A DNA stretch of 64,000 nt from Tethya wilhelma (GCA_964030475.1 CAXIPT010000005.1:4196650-4260649), one strand, 5' to 3'. Positions 1 through 11,673 are shown, counted from the first letter of the stretch. Notes: generated from the letters alone by a model not told the origin. Program-made: numbers and translations.

Positions 1-165
1 AGAAAGCAAACAAGATGGAATGGCTGTTTGAGTGTGTGCAGAATTCTTCCTGTGTGGGCTGCATGTATTACCGTGACTCTCTTTCTGTGTTGAGTCCCTC
101 ATGTTGCCCATAGGAATAATTCTTTACACACTCAAACAGCCATTCCATCTTGTTTGCTTTCTTTT
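1..165. repeat. Foldback repeat with ~45-bp inverted arms
   Basis: Bases 1-48 and 118-165 are near-perfect reverse complements separated by about 70 bases. The right arm and the sequence after it recur in direct orientation at about 28030-28150, so this is a dispersed family, probably a small non-autonomous DNA element. The left edge is cut by the window. Confidence 0.6.
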
Positions 166-3000
166 TACGATTTAACCATTCCTATGTCTCAATACATTTC
201 CAATGTTTTTTTTTTACTTGTTATGTTATCATTTTTTCATAATTATACGAATCATATTTGAGTGCGTGTATATGGTAGTTACTTGTACACTATCAGCAAG
301 GGACATTATAGCTTATATAAATTTTACTATCAGCATATGGCAGAGCTGTGGTTAACCTATAGTTATAATAACCTCTGTTAAGAAACTCACTGGATCAGTG
401 GTGAAGGCCATGCAGTCAGGCACTGATACAAAACATACAACTAAGGCAATTTTTGCACAAGTATTATCAGAGTCTCACTATATTCAACTTGCAACCATTG
501 AGTTACTTACCTGTCCAAGCAGCCAAGCCGGCCAAGCTCAAGTCCATCTAGAGCCTACTATATTTCTAGATAATGCACACTATACAGGGTGTGATTTGGG
601 TGCGGTTTCAAAGCCTAAGCGTAAGATCTCAGAAACTACAGCGTTTTGCAAGACAGCGTTTTCTACACATCAAATTTCAAGATAATATCGATTCATGAAT
701 AAGTACCTTCCATTTTGACCGTGGCTCTGAAGCTGCTGTTCTTCAGATAATTCAGTGACAGACAGACACACAAACACACAAAACGACTACCGTAACCCTC
801 TGCAGGAGGTGTATCATAAGATTTACTTGTCTTTCTATATGTTACGATAATCAAAGTCCTGATTCATCTCTTAAGAAGAGCAACCAGGTATCACAAATTG
901 ATTGCAGCAGCTTGATTTCAAACCGTGCTAGGCCAGTGCTGTAACTCAGGCAGTGGGTCTTGTTGCATAGTACTGAAGTCTCAGTACTGATGGTCTTTTC
1001 TATGTATACATATTTAGTTGTGCATGCTATAGTTGAGTGCGCCGAGGCTTATGCACCGTTGGTGCTTTCATTGTTTTAATAAATGGACCCAGACCTAGGC
1101 CTTATAACTACTCAGAGATGGATGTTACTACACATAACAGCATGGAACAGCCAGTGCCACCAGGAACAATTAATTTTTGGGGACTCCCAAAAATTCAAAG
1201 CAAAAAGCTCAATCTGCATCAGAAGCAGTAAATGAAGCATTTACTAACATGGCAACAACACTTGTTTCTGCTAACCAGCCCCATCTGGTCAATCCTTTTA
1301 AAATCACATCTAGCATTTAGAGCTTCGGTGAAGTTAGTGTCTCTCCATATATAGGTCAGGTTGGCTTGCAGATCTACAAGGGAAGTTTCCACCTTAAATT
1401 AATTGTTTGAGTATGCCAGAGGCATATTGGTTCAAACCACACTCCAGTCTTACAAGCAAAATTTTGAAATTTCAAATCATGCACGTATTCACTGTAGCTG
1501 GGCAATAGGAGCTCATTGTTTACACAACTAGCCACAAGTACACCAGTACCAAAACCACAATTCGTTATAGCATCTGATAACTATCCTAAAGTGCTCTGTG
1601 ATCATTTCTGTGTAGCCTGCTTGAACTTAAGTCGGAAACACACATCTCAGTCATCAAGGTAGGAGCTGTAAAATTGGAATAACTTGCCTTGATATTGTGA
1701 TAATTTAAGAAGAGCAACCAAAGTATCCCAATAACAGTTCCAGGCAACTTGCATTCAGATTCCAAATAATGCGATTAATTTGAATTCCCAAATAGCTTAT
1801 GAATTATGCATGAGTGTTGAAATTAATGGCTGCCATATGAAACAGCTGCCTTTTGCCTTTGTGTCTAGTGACTCAATGAGAGACATAAAAAATGATCACA
1901 ATTTTAAGCAACAAAACATAAAGAAAACAAGTTATTCTAATTCATTCAGTCAAGAATCAGTTTCTGTTAAGCCAAAATAGAAAAAGAATAAGAATTAAGA
2001 AGAAGAAGAAAATTGGCATATTTTAGTTAGTTAGAACACCTAATCTATAGGAGACCCTCTCTTGTTGTTAACCACCTAACTTACTTGTTCAATGCCATTT
2101 TAAAATCTGGACATAAAAGTCTTTATAATCCTGATCTCCAAGAGCCAGCATATTCAAGGATCTTACATACATTTAATAGGATGGTATTCCCCTGTAATTT
2201 AAGGGGTTTCAATTAAGTCTTACTTACAACTAATAGGATTGTATTCCCCTGCCCCTCTGTCCCCCTCCTGGCTACGTCACTGAAATCTGTGATATTTCAG
2301 GTAGATTTGGATTTCCAGGTGGGACAAAGGACAGTTGTATAATCAGTACAAAAAGGTCTCTCAAATGATATATAGAAAGCTCATCTATATACAAAAATGC
2401 ACTATAGAAAAAGGGATTGAACCCCAACATCTTACTTGATCAAGAATGAAGTATGTGACTGAGTTCTCCCAGAGAACTTAGCTGCATGATGACCAATACC
2501 ATTTTTTAATGATGTTCTTGATGCATGGGGTCACAAATACCGTATTGGAATAGTTTGACCATTAGACCATCATCATGCCAAACTGTATCAAATGCTTTCT
2601 GTACATCTAAAAAGCCTTCTTTCCATAATAGACTTAACAATATGAAGGCAGTATGCAGGCAACTGCTGAAATCCTCCCTGTAGAGGGTTAATTCAGCTTG
2701 TGGGGTTCATTAAGCTGGAATAATCAGATTAAGGTCAGCTTTTCAAGGATCTTACTTACATTTAATAGGATGGTATATTCCCCTGTAATTTAAGGGATTT
2801 AAATTTAATCCTTAATAATTAAATCGGGGCATTTGTCCCCCCCTTTTATCAGTCACGAAATTTATGCTTTGGTATTATAATGCACTATTCTTTCGTGCAC
2901 TTACTTTAGCAACGCTGCTTAGCAGTCATCTTTAGCTAGAATTCAATACAGAACAAGTGAGCACGTGCTATAATGAATGGGAGGGGCTAATATTTAGCTG
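166..3000. other. Intergenic, repeat remnants, no gene seen
   Basis: Only short unrelated reading frames are present. About 720-860 holds a (GACA)n-like stretch followed by a motif that recurs near 43440-43500. A block with the words 'caaggatctta' and 'attcccctgtaattt' occurs at 2150-2215 and again at 2745-2805 as direct repeats. I see no recognisable coding exon or RNA gene. Confidence 0.5.
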
Positions 3001-3009
3001 ATTAAGTGG

Positions 3010-3330
3010 GTGTGTTTTCTGGTTGCACAAATTCTCGGCGCACTTGCGCACAACATTTTTATTGCTCCCTCTTTTCTAAAATTCTGGCTATATGCCACTG
3101 GATTTCAGATAGAATGTGTTTTCCCCAGAAAAATGCAATCGATTTTCTCAAAACTTGGCTTGTTTCCAAATCAATGCTGTCCCAAATCTACCTAAAATGG
3201 CTATGCTTTCAAAAGCGCTCGGCACGCTACACTTTGTACTCTCGTAATTAATGCTTGTGTCAACATGTAAAGAAGGCATGGCTCAAAATTTTCACATGTG
3301 TGGTTTTAATGTCCTAGCTGGAGGTTGCCC
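3010..3330 (+). repeat. Dispersed repeat, also at 28830-29060
   Basis: The stretch containing 'ccccagaaaaatgcaatcg', 'gctgtcccaaatctacct' and 'tttaatgtcctagctgg' has a diverged second copy at about 28830-29060 in the same orientation. It has no clear coding content, and the family is unknown to me. Confidence 0.5.
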
Positions 3331-3339
3331 ATTTAACAA

Positions 3340-3915
3340 ACACAGGGAAGTATCTAGTCAGTCCAAAAAGGGGCACAAAAATGCTGCATAAGACACCTTC
3401 ATATTGAAGTTTAGGAGGGTTGGACAAGACTGTGGTCCTTACTATTGATTTCAGAGGATTCAAATTAATTTTTATCCACTTTGTTATAGTTTGAACAACG
3501 TAGGCCTAGCGTATAATGACAATACTCACTTGATTTAGTAGATTTTCAGGTTCTCTAATTAAAGTAACCATGCTTCTCAAGTTTTTAAGATCATTTTAAA
3601 GCCTTTCTTGTACTAATTACAATGATGCTATAACTCTTTTGTGTATGACAATCGACTAACAAGCAATGTATGCGAAAATATCTAATCAGGGCAAAAAAAG
3701 TCACAAAAGACACCATCATATTGAAGTCTGGAAGGGTTAGACAAGACTGCGTCACTTACTGTTGATTTTAGCATATTGAGAGGATTCAAACAATATCCAC
3801 TTTGTTATAGTTTGGACAATGTTGGCCTGACTTGAACCACAATTGTTTAAATGACAATACTGTAGAATTTGATACCATAGGTTTTCAGGTTATGAATAAT
3901 TAGTGTAACATCTGT
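3340..3915 (+). repeat. Two tandem ~320-bp repeat units
   Basis: About 3340-3600 and 3670-3915 are diverged direct copies, sharing words such as 'atattgaagt', 'ttggacaagactg' and 'atccactttgttatagttt'. A third partial copy lies at about 34518-34620, directly after an assembly gap. No coding signal is seen. Confidence 0.5.
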
Positions 3916-3974
3916 AGTCACTTGAGTAAAGTTTGTATTGCAACCAAATATTGAGAGTGTAGTTGTGTAACATT

Positions 3975-4065
3975 ATGGGAGGTCTTTGCTGCTGTTGGTT
4001 GTAAGAATCGGATCCCTAGTGAATATTGTGCAGTTGCCACTTTTAGGTGGAGAGAAGAACAACGG
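3975..4065 (+). pseudogene. Possible THAP-like zinc-finger exon remnant
   Basis: One plus-strand frame reads about 28 residues around GCKNR and ends in a Trp-Arg-rich stretch just before a consensus-like donor (gtaagt at 4066). GCxNR is typical of the start of THAP domains, which many DNA transposases carry. The first cysteine of the usual pair is missing, and no continuation was found. This is a weak call; it could equally be chance. Confidence 0.22.
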
Positions 4066-4207
4066 TAAGTTATCACCAGACTATGTATATTATACCATCA
4101 GTGTTTAGCTACACCAAGAGTCCTACTGTACGAACAGGCTTGAAGAGAGTTGTACATTCATAAAAAGACACTCCACTACAGTCTAAATTCAACCTAGGGT
4201 TCTAGTA

Positions 4208-4560
4208 GAGTAGACCCTCAGTATCCGGACACCATCATACGGACAACGCTGATACTCCTACAAAAGACAACGACAACCATTCCTTGCACGACATGTATGA
4301 CCTCTACTCTAGTTCCATTCACACCAGCGCCGATTGGTATCTAGTCGTCACTGGGTTTATAAGAATTATGCTTTATTTCCTGGTGCTTCCGGACCATCTG
4401 TTATCGTACAACTACATAAAATATCGGAAACGCTAAATATGTGGAGTCTACCAGCACGCAGTCATGCGTCTAGTTCTATAAACTTTGCTCGGCCTAACTA
4501 GGCTACCTAGCAGCCTAGTATAGCTTACTGAGAATTGATTTTATAAAATTAAAATGACTT
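4208..4560 (+). repeat. 3' terminal region of the pogo-like element, repeated inverted at 11190-11543
   Basis: The first ~350 bases of the element, including the terminal repeat, are present almost unchanged in reverse complement at about 11190-11543. There the other copy ends at 11543 and is again followed by TA. This fixes the element boundary at two independent sites. Confidence 0.8.
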
Positions 4561-4685
4561 TGCAAAGGTTTCGCATAATTAGAATTAGAGAATAATTTCG
4601 GTAACAATATTACAAGCCCTGAATAATTGCACTTACATGATGCACACTCTACAAAAAGAATAATGCAATCATTACAAATAAATAA

Positions 4686-4843
4686 TCAGCATTTGTTAGC
4701 ACATTTATAAATAAAATGTTTATCTTCAGCTTTCTTTTTGGGTACTTTCACACAGAGACAATGAAACCACTGAAGGCAGCTGGAACATTGCACCCAGTTG
4801 ATGGCATTAGAGTGGACACAAATGCCTAATTCACAGTTAGAGC
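4686..4843 (-). CDS. PHD-finger exon of pogo-like transposase (3' exon)
   Basis: The exon starts after a TTTCAG acceptor and ends at TGA. It encodes a 52-residue tail with C-x4-C, then WVQC-x2-C, WFHC-x-C and a final Y-x-C-x3-C. This is the Cys4-His-Cys3 layout of a PHD finger, a module that binds histone tails and is known at the C-terminus of some invertebrate pogo transposases. It joins in frame (G/GC) to the minisatellite exon that ends at 4940. A near-identical exon lies at 10923-11080. The likely role is chromatin targeting of the transposase, which is an inference. Confidence 0.75.
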
Positions 4844-4939
4844 CTGAAATAATAAGCATGCCAAAATAATTACTACATGCTTGAATAACAGAATACTAAG
4901 CAACTACAAAAGTGACAAGCAGCTAGTATGAATTCTCAC

Positions 4940-5566
4940 CTCTCTTCACTCCCTTGTCACGAGTACTGCGAGTTGATCTACCGCTAACACCTCCCTTCTT
5001 TACTAAGTCTCCCTTGTCATCAGTGACAGTGTGGGTTGCTCGACTAGTAGCATTTCTCTTCTTCTTCGCTCCTTTGTCATCAGTGACAGTGTGGGTTGCT
5101 CGACTAGTAGCACCTCTCTTCTTCTTCACTCCTTCGTCATCAGTGACAGAGTGGGTTGCTCGACTAGTAGCATTTCTCTTCTTCTTCGCTCCTTCGTCAC
5201 CTGAATCAAATGGGTTGCTCGACTAGTAGCACCTCTCTTCTTCTTTACTCCTTCGTCATCAGTGACAGTGTGGGTTGCTCGACTAGTAGCACCTCTCTTC
5301 TTCTTCACTCCTTCGTCATCTGAATCAAACGAGTCATCAGGGACAGAGTGGGTTGCTCGACTAGTAGCACCTCTCTTCTTCTTCGCTCCTTCGTCATCAG
5401 TGACAGTGTGGGTTGCTCGACTAGTAGCACCTCTCTTCTTCTTCGCTCCTTCGTCATCAGTGACAGAGTGGGTTGCTCGACTAGTAGCACCTCTCTTCTT
5501 CTTCACTCCTTCGTCACCTGAATCAAATGAGTCATCAGTGACAGAGTGGGTTGCTCGACTAGTAGC
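4940..5566 (-). CDS. Pogo-like transposase minisatellite exon, distal part
   Basis: On the minus strand this is an open array of repeats of the form KKKRGATSRATH(S/T)V(T/P)DDEG, ending in a unique tail (KGDLVKKGGVSGRST...) and a GTGAGA donor at 4939. Unit lengths are 20 codons, or 26 when a serine-acid block (SFDSGD) is inserted. Both are multiples of three, so the frame survives expansion and contraction. The array stops abruptly at 5566 where the dynein sequence begins. On the plus strand the same DNA is also open (ARLVAPLFFF), which I regard as a shadow. Confidence 0.65.
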
Positions 5567-5570
5567 ACAG

Positions 5571-8148
5571 GCATTGCGACCCGATCGCTTACAATCAGCC
5601 ATGGAGAACTTTGCCACCTCTTCTCTTGGTTTGAAGGAGCTCTCTCCTTCCACTCTGAATCTCAAACGACTCTACTCCTCCGACACTCTACCCACCGAGC
5701 CGATATTAGTGGTCATTTCCCCAGGGGCTGACCCATCTCAAGAGATACAGGAGCTGGCGGAGAGTGTTGTAGGTGGTGACCGCTACCACCAGGTTGCCAT
5801 GGGACAGGGACAAGCAAGCATCGCCATCCAACGACTGAGAGACTGTGCCATCAGTGGGGACTGGCTGTGCTTGAAGAACCTCCATCTGGTCACATCCTGG
5901 CTGCCTACACTAGAGAAAGAGCTGAATTCTCTCGAGCCCAAGGAATCCTTCAGACTCTGGCTGACGACTGAGAGTCATCCGAAATTCCCCACAATTCTTC
6001 TTCAATCCAGTTTGAAAGTCACATTTGAGGCACCACCAGGGATCAAGAAGAACCTGGAGCGTACCTACGACTCGTGGAGTCAGGACTACATCGCTAGCGG
6101 TGAGTCAGTGCTGCGATCTCAGGCACTGTTTGCTCTGGCTTGGTTCCATGCCGTGGTGCAAGAGAGGAGGTGTTACATCCCCCAGGGGTGGTCCAAGTTT
6201 TACGAATTCTCCACTGCTGATCTACGAGCTGCTGCTAGTATCATTGACAGGCTGTGTGGGAGTGGAGGTAAGATCATGTGACTTGTGTATTATTTTATAC
6301 TATGCAGTCATGTGATCTGATTTATTTTTTACTATGATGTAATGATGATGTAATGCAGGTCGACCACAATGGGATTTCATGCATGGACTGATGGAGAATG
6401 CCATATATGGTGGACGAGTGGACAATACATTTGATATGAGGGTCCTCAGCTCATACTTGGAGCAGTGTTTTGATGACAGGACCATCACAGGCCAGGCTGT
6501 CTCCCCTGCCAGGACAGGGAGGAAGAACAGTGGACTGCCATTTGGAAACATACCTGTGTCTGTCCGACTGCAAGTAGGTGGAAGAAATGTGTAATTTAAT
6601 ATCTTATCCAAAGCTAGATGAATATAATTATCATTTCAAAGCTCTTTTAGATGTAGGTCAAATACAATGGTTCAAGTTTCGTTCTTAGGTAGCAAACTAC
6701 TAGCCCATAATGGTTGAATCAATATAAAATTATTGTAGATTGTGTGAAATTTTCGCTACTAAAAACTCTCACTCATTCAATTTCTAACCAATCCATTCCC
6801 TAGGACTACAATGCAGTCATCTCCTCCCTGCCCGAGAGAGACCAGCCCTCGTTCTTTGGTCTCCCTGCCAACATCGATCGTTCCAGTCAGCGTACCATCA
6901 GTGGTCAGGTGATCTCCCAGCTGAAGGTGCTCATGAGGAGTGAGACCACGGGGGAGAGGTTCGACAGGGAGGTGTGGTCCACGGAGCTCACACCACTGCT
7001 GGCACTCTGGAAGAAACTGAACCAGGTTAGTTAGTTGGTTTTGTTAGTTAGTTTTTGTTTTCTTTCTTGTATTATTGTCTTGTTTGATAGCTTGCCGATA
7101 ATAATTTGTTTCTTAGTAGGTTAGTAAATTTGGTGAGTGTGTAAGTTATATGATACTATAGAAGATAGAAACCATTTCAATTATTGTTATTGCAATAAAA
7201 GTTCATATTGTTGCACACTTCCACTCACACACAGGGTTCTGAGCTGATCACCAAGCGAGTGTCCCCTCCCTCCGATCAGATTGACTCTCCTGTGTTGGCG
7301 TTTGTGGCTCTGGAGAAGTTCAACGCTGTGAGACTGGTACAGACGGTCCACTCCAGTCTGGCCTCCCTCAACAGGGTCCTCCGAGGCTCCTCCCTCCTCA
7401 CACCAGAGGTGCAGAGACTAGCTGGAGCACTGCTCAGAAATGAAGTTAGTGAAACATAAATATTATTTCTGGAAGAATAAGTTAATATTAATTTCCTTGG
7501 GGGTATATTACTTTTTTTTAACACTGTATCCACCATTCCACGTGAATTTTCACCCAGTTGAAAATTTCCTCCTTGTTTGGAGGTGGTACCATGGACACTT
7601 GGTTTATGAGGCTATTACATGTCGATCATCATTCTTTAGATACTCCAACTTAGTGTCTCAAAATACATTAGTTATAGCCCTGTGGAATTCTGATTCCATA
7701 TGTTTACTATGATTATAGAATGTGAGATATGTAATGTATATCTGACTTCTAACCAACCGATGAATTGTACAAAGTAGCTTGAAATTAGGGGGGAAATTTC
7801 AAAGAGGGTCCAATTTTATTTGGAAGATTGAGCAGCCCAGTAGATAAACACAGAAGGTCAATTGCCAAAAGGAGCCTGGGGGAGGACTAGCTGCTTCATT
7901 TCCTTCTTCGCTTGATTTACTCCTTTTGTTGCATCCTTCTTTTTATGCAATTTCAGGTGCCTGTGTCATGGTACAGTTTGTGGGAGGGTCCTGGTGATGC
8001 TGTTGTCTATCTTCGATCTCTCGTTGCTAAGACATTGGCCCTGGGGTCGTGGGAGGAGAGAGGTCACTCAGGGATGCTGCTACAGAGTGGTGCACTGGAC
8101 CTCTCAGAGCTGTTTCATCCTGACACCTTCCTGAATGCTCTTCGACAG
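5571..8148 (+). pseudogene. DYNC2H1: Cytoplasmic dynein-2 heavy chain 1, five-exon internal fragment
   Basis: Five exons with GT-AG introns: 5571-6267, 6359-6573, 6804-7025, 7235-7444 and 7957-8148, all in consistent phase (about 512 residues). The translation follows the C-terminal part of the retrograde intraflagellar-transport motor. It covers the AAA6 region (SPGADPSQE, WLCLKNLHLV, WLT..SHPKFP), the AAA lid and part of the dynein C-terminal domain (RPQWDFMHGL, FFGLPANI, ELFHPDTFLNALRQ). The rest of the >4,000-residue protein is absent. Both ends run straight into transposon minisatellite: the left edge keeps an AG before exon 1, and the right edge reaches a TGA two codons after the homology. 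It is either a captured or inserted host-gene fragment or an assembly chimera. The exons show no internal stop, so the capture, if real, is recent. Confidence 0.8.
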
Positions 8149-8161
8149 CATTGATATGATT

Positions 8162-8336
8162 GTAGCACCTCTCCTCTTCTTCACTCCTTCATCATCAGGG
8201 ACAGTGTGGGTTGCTCGACAAGTAGCACCTCTCTTCTTCTTCACTCCCTCGTCACCTGGTTCAAATGAGTCTTTAGGGACAGAGTGGGTTGCTCGACTAG
8301 TAGCACCTCCCTTCTTCATTTCCTGATACTGCTTGC
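8162..8336 (-). CDS. Pogo-like transposase minisatellite exon, proximal part
   Basis: The exon begins after a TTTTGCAG acceptor with GKQYQEMKKGG and then enters the same KKKRGATSRATH repeat. It is cut at 8162 by the dynein fragment, beyond which the array resumes at 5566. It is preceded in phase by the exon at 8467-8583. Confidence 0.55.
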
Positions 8337-8466
8337 CTGCAAAAGTATTAATTAATTTGAAATGCATGCTACACAAACGTACGTATTCTTATGTGTTTTG
8401 TTGGGGTTAGGGAGCTAGTGTACGTGCAAGAAGAATATACAAATATGCAATGCATGACAAACATAC

Positions 8467-8583
8467 CTGGTCGAGTTTTAGAATAGAACTTTTCTACGAG
8501 ATTTTCTTTGTCAACATCACTGTCACTCAAAGTAACCAAAGAATTAGCAATGTTTTCTTCATCAAAGCACTGAAGGTCATAAG
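8467..8583 (-). CDS. Pogo-like transposase linker exon
   Basis: Acceptor TTTTTTCAG before 8583 and donor GTATGT after 8467. The exon encodes about 39 residues, YDLQCFDEENIANSL followed by an acidic serine-rich stretch (SDSDVDKEN) and FYSKTRP. Its phase (T/CT in, CCA G out) fits the exon ending at 8935 and the exon starting at 8336. Acidic SDSD-type blocks before a terminal zinc finger are common in jerky/pogo transposase tails. Its function alone is unknown. Confidence 0.55.
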
Positions 8584-8934
8584 CTGAAAAAAGAAGGTGG
8601 GCACAATCAAAGAGATACATCATTATGCATCTATGCACGCATGTAAGAGGCGATTTTTTATGTCTTTTTGCCAGTATAAACATCTGAGCAGGTGATCAAT
8701 GACAACAAGCAATTTCTACACTACAGTATACTCATTCACAATTTTTACAGATCAGGATCGTATTTGGTAACTTAATGCATATTGAAATTAGTACATAAAG
8801 ACAAAAAAATTGATGAGGACCATCTGCAAGTTTTACTCTTTGACACCTTCTCTTATTCAACAAATAATTATTATTAAGTGGGCTTTACTCTGATCATAAC
8901 AATAAATTTCACTGGGAAACTGTATACAACTTAC

Positions 8935-9959
8935 AAGAGTACTCATTATCCAAATATGTGGGCTTGTTAGTGACTTCCAGCCAGAGTTCATATCGGCTAT
9001 CAGGAATATCATATCCCTCTTCCCACCGTCTTTCGAACTTCTTAATCTCATCCTGAGAAAACACAGGTAGTTTCTTTGTTGGGGCAGATTTTTTCTTTGA
9101 CTTTTTCTTTTCCATCTTCTCTTTTTCTTTTAGTGCTTTCTTTGCTTCTCTCTCTTTTTTTTTACGCTCTTTCTCTTGTGCTACTTCTATTTTTTTCTTC
9201 TCCTTCTCAGCAAGCATCTTCAAAAAATCATTACTAGTGAGGACAGTAGGATGGCCAGGAGCTGACTTCTTTACTTTGTATGCAGGTTGTGGAACTGTTA
9301 AAAATTCTTTCCACAAAGGCTCAGACATAGAATCAGAGTCTGGAGTGAAAGTGTGGGTTGCTCGACTAGTAGCACCTCTCTTCTTCTTCACTCTCTCGTC
9401 ACCTGAATCTAATGAGTCATCAGTGACCGAGTGGGTTACTCGACTAGTAGCACCTCTCTTCTTCTTCACTCTCTCGTCACCTGAATCAAACGAGTCATTA
9501 GGGACGGAGTGGGTTGCTCGACTAGTAGCACCTCTCTTCTTCTTCACTCTCTCGTCACCTGAATCAAACGAGTCATCAGGGACGGAGTTAGTTGCTCGAC
9601 TAGTAGCACCTCTCTTCTTCTTCACTCTCTCGTCACCTGAATCTAACGAGTCATCAGGGACGGAGTGGGTTGCTCGACTAGTAGCACCTCTCTTCTTCTT
9701 CACTCTCTCGTCATCAGTGACAGAATGGGTTACTCGACTAGTAGCACCTCTCTTCTTCTTCACTCTCTCGTCATCAGTGACAGAATGGGTTACTCGACTA
9801 GTAGCACCTCTCTTCTTCTTCACTCCCTCACCTGATTCAAACGAGTCATCAGTGACAGTGTGGGCTGCTATACCTGTGGCATCTCCCCTCACTTTGAATG
9901 GAGTAGCAGCTTGTGAATAGTTTGAATACTCACTCTCAGAGAAAGAAGTATGATCTGAT
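8935..9959 (-). CDS. Pogo-like transposase tail: minisatellite plus charged coiled-coil
   Basis: From the gap at 9960 the minus strand encodes DHTSFSESEYSNYSQ and a VRGDATGIAA block. It then has seven minisatellite units (KKKRGATSR...; most of the 26-codon type), a PLWKEFLTVPQPAYK segment and a very Lys/Glu-rich helix (EKEKKKIEVAQEKERKKKE). It ends in a Trp-containing acidic motif (RRWEEGYDIPDSRYELWL) before a GTAAGT donor. A Lys/Glu-rich helix after the DDE core is usual in pogo/jerky transposases. The start repeats sequence at 11680-11936 across the gap, so the two contig ends probably overlap. Confidence 0.65.
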
Positions 9960-9960
9960 N

Positions 9961-11673
9961 AGCAACCCACTCTGTCCCTGATGACTCGTTTGATTCAGGT
10001 GACGAAGGAGTGAAGAAGAAGAGAGGTGCTACTAGTCGAGCAACCCACACTGTCCCTGATGACGAAGGAGCGAAGAAGAAGAGAGGTGCTACTAGTCGAG
10101 CAACCCACACTGTCACTGATGACGAGGGAGTGAAGAAGAGAGGTGCTACTAGTCGAGCAACCTACTATGTCCCTGATGATGAAGGAGCGAAGAAGAGAGA
10201 TGCTACTAGTCGAGCAACCCACACTGTCACTGATGACGAAGGAGCGAAGAAGAAGAGAGGTGCTACTAGTCGAGCAACCCACTATGTCCCTGATGACGAA
10301 GGAGCGAAGAAGAGAGGTGCTACTAGTCGAGCAACCCACACTGTCACTGATGATGAAGGAGTGAAGAAGAAGAGAGATGCTACTAGTCGAGCAACCCACA
10401 CTGTCACTGATGACGAAGGAGCGAAGAAGAAGAGAGGTGCTACTAGTCAAGCAACCCACTCTGTCCCTGATGACTCGTTTGATTCAGGTGACGAAGGAGT
10501 GAAGAAGAAGAGAGGTGCTACTAGTCGAGCAACCCACACTGTCACTGATGACGAAGGAGTAAAGAAGAAGAAGGGTGCTACTAGTCGAGCAACCCATTCT
10601 GTCCCTGATGACCCATTTGATTCAGGTGACGAAGGAGTGAAGAAGAAGAGAGGTGCTACTAGTCGAGCAACCCACACTGTCACTGATGACGAAGGAGCGA
10701 AGAAGAAGAGACGTGCTACTAGTCAAGCAACCCACACTGTCACTGATGACAAGGGAGACTTAGTAAAGAAGGGAGGTGTTAGCGGTAGATCAACTTGCAG
10801 TACTCGTGACAAGGGAGTGAAGAGAGGTGAGGATTCATACTAGCTGCTTGTCACTTTTGTAGTTGCTTAGTATTCTGTTATTCAAGCATGTAGTAATTAT
10901 TTTGGCATGCTTATTATTTCAGGCTCTAACTGTGAATTAGGCATTTGTGTCCACTCTAATGCCATCAAGTGGGTGCAATGTTCCAGCTGCCTTCAGTGGT
11001 TTCATTGTCTCTGTGTGAAAGTACCCAAAAAGAAAGCTGAAGATAAACATTTTATTTATAAATGTGCTGACAAATGCTGATTATTTATTTGTAATGATTG
11101 CTTTTGTAGAGTGTGCAAGTGCAATTATTCAGGGCTTGTAATATTGTTACCGAAATTATTCTCTAATTCTAATTATGCGAAACCTTTGCAAAGTCATTTT
11201 AATTTTATAAAGTCAATTCTCAGTAAGCTATACAAGACTGCTAGGTAGCCTAGTTAGGCCGAGCAAAGTTTATAGAACTAGACGCATGACTGCGTGCTGG
11301 TAGACTCCACACATTTAGCGTTTCCGATATTTTATGTAGTTGTACGATAACAGATGGTCCGGAAGCACCAGGAAATAAAGCATAATTCTTATAAACCCAG
11401 TGACGACTAGATACCAATCGGCGCTGGTGTGAATGGAACTAGAGTACAGGTCATACATGTCGTGCAAGGAATGGTTGTCGTTGTCTTTTGTAGGAGTATC
11501 AGCGTTGTCCGTATGATGGTGTCCGGATACTGAGGGTCTACTCTAATTAAAGGAGTGGTTTCATTTATATCGTGACCCACAGTACTATGGCTGGACACTT
11601 GAGTTCTACACTATGCTTGTCACCATAACTGGTTAGAACTGCAAGCTACTATGCTTGTCACCATAACTGGTTA
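9961..11673 (+). mobile_element. Gap-bounded contig: 3' end of a second pogo-like copy, opposite orientation
   Basis: Between the N at 9960 and the N at 11674 lies minisatellite (9961-10826, about 13 units, donor GTGAGG), an intron, a PHD exon (10923-11080; same Cys/His pattern) and the terminal repeat ending at 11543, then TA and 130 bases of flank. It mirrors 4208-5200 with few differences. It may be a true second, inverted copy, or a contig of the same or allelic element placed in the wrong orientation by scaffolding. Confidence 0.7.
10923..11080 (+). CDS. PHD-finger exon, second copy
   Basis: Identical in layout to 4686-4843 (acceptor TTTCAG, 52 residues, TGA), with small differences such as Asp for Asn three codons before the last Cys. 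All eight zinc-binding positions are kept. Confidence 0.7.

Noticed and set aside
5000..5560. CRISPR-like regular repeats
   Set aside because: Units are contiguous coding repeats without unique spacers, in a eukaryotic transposon.
5262..5570. Plus-strand open frame rich in ARLVAPLFFFTPSS repeats, continuous with the dynein exon
   Set aside because: It is the antisense shadow of the transposase minisatellite (KKKRGATSRATH on the minus strand). The dynein exon starts after an AG at 5571, and frame continuity is incidental to the multiple-of-three unit.
9237..9920. Long plus-strand repeat frame (227 codons)
   Set aside because: Antisense shadow of the minus-strand transposase tail, which has the linker, coiled coil and splice sites.
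9889..10683. Minus-strand repeat frames opposite 9961-10826
   Set aside because: Shadows of the plus-strand minisatellite exon that joins the PHD exon.
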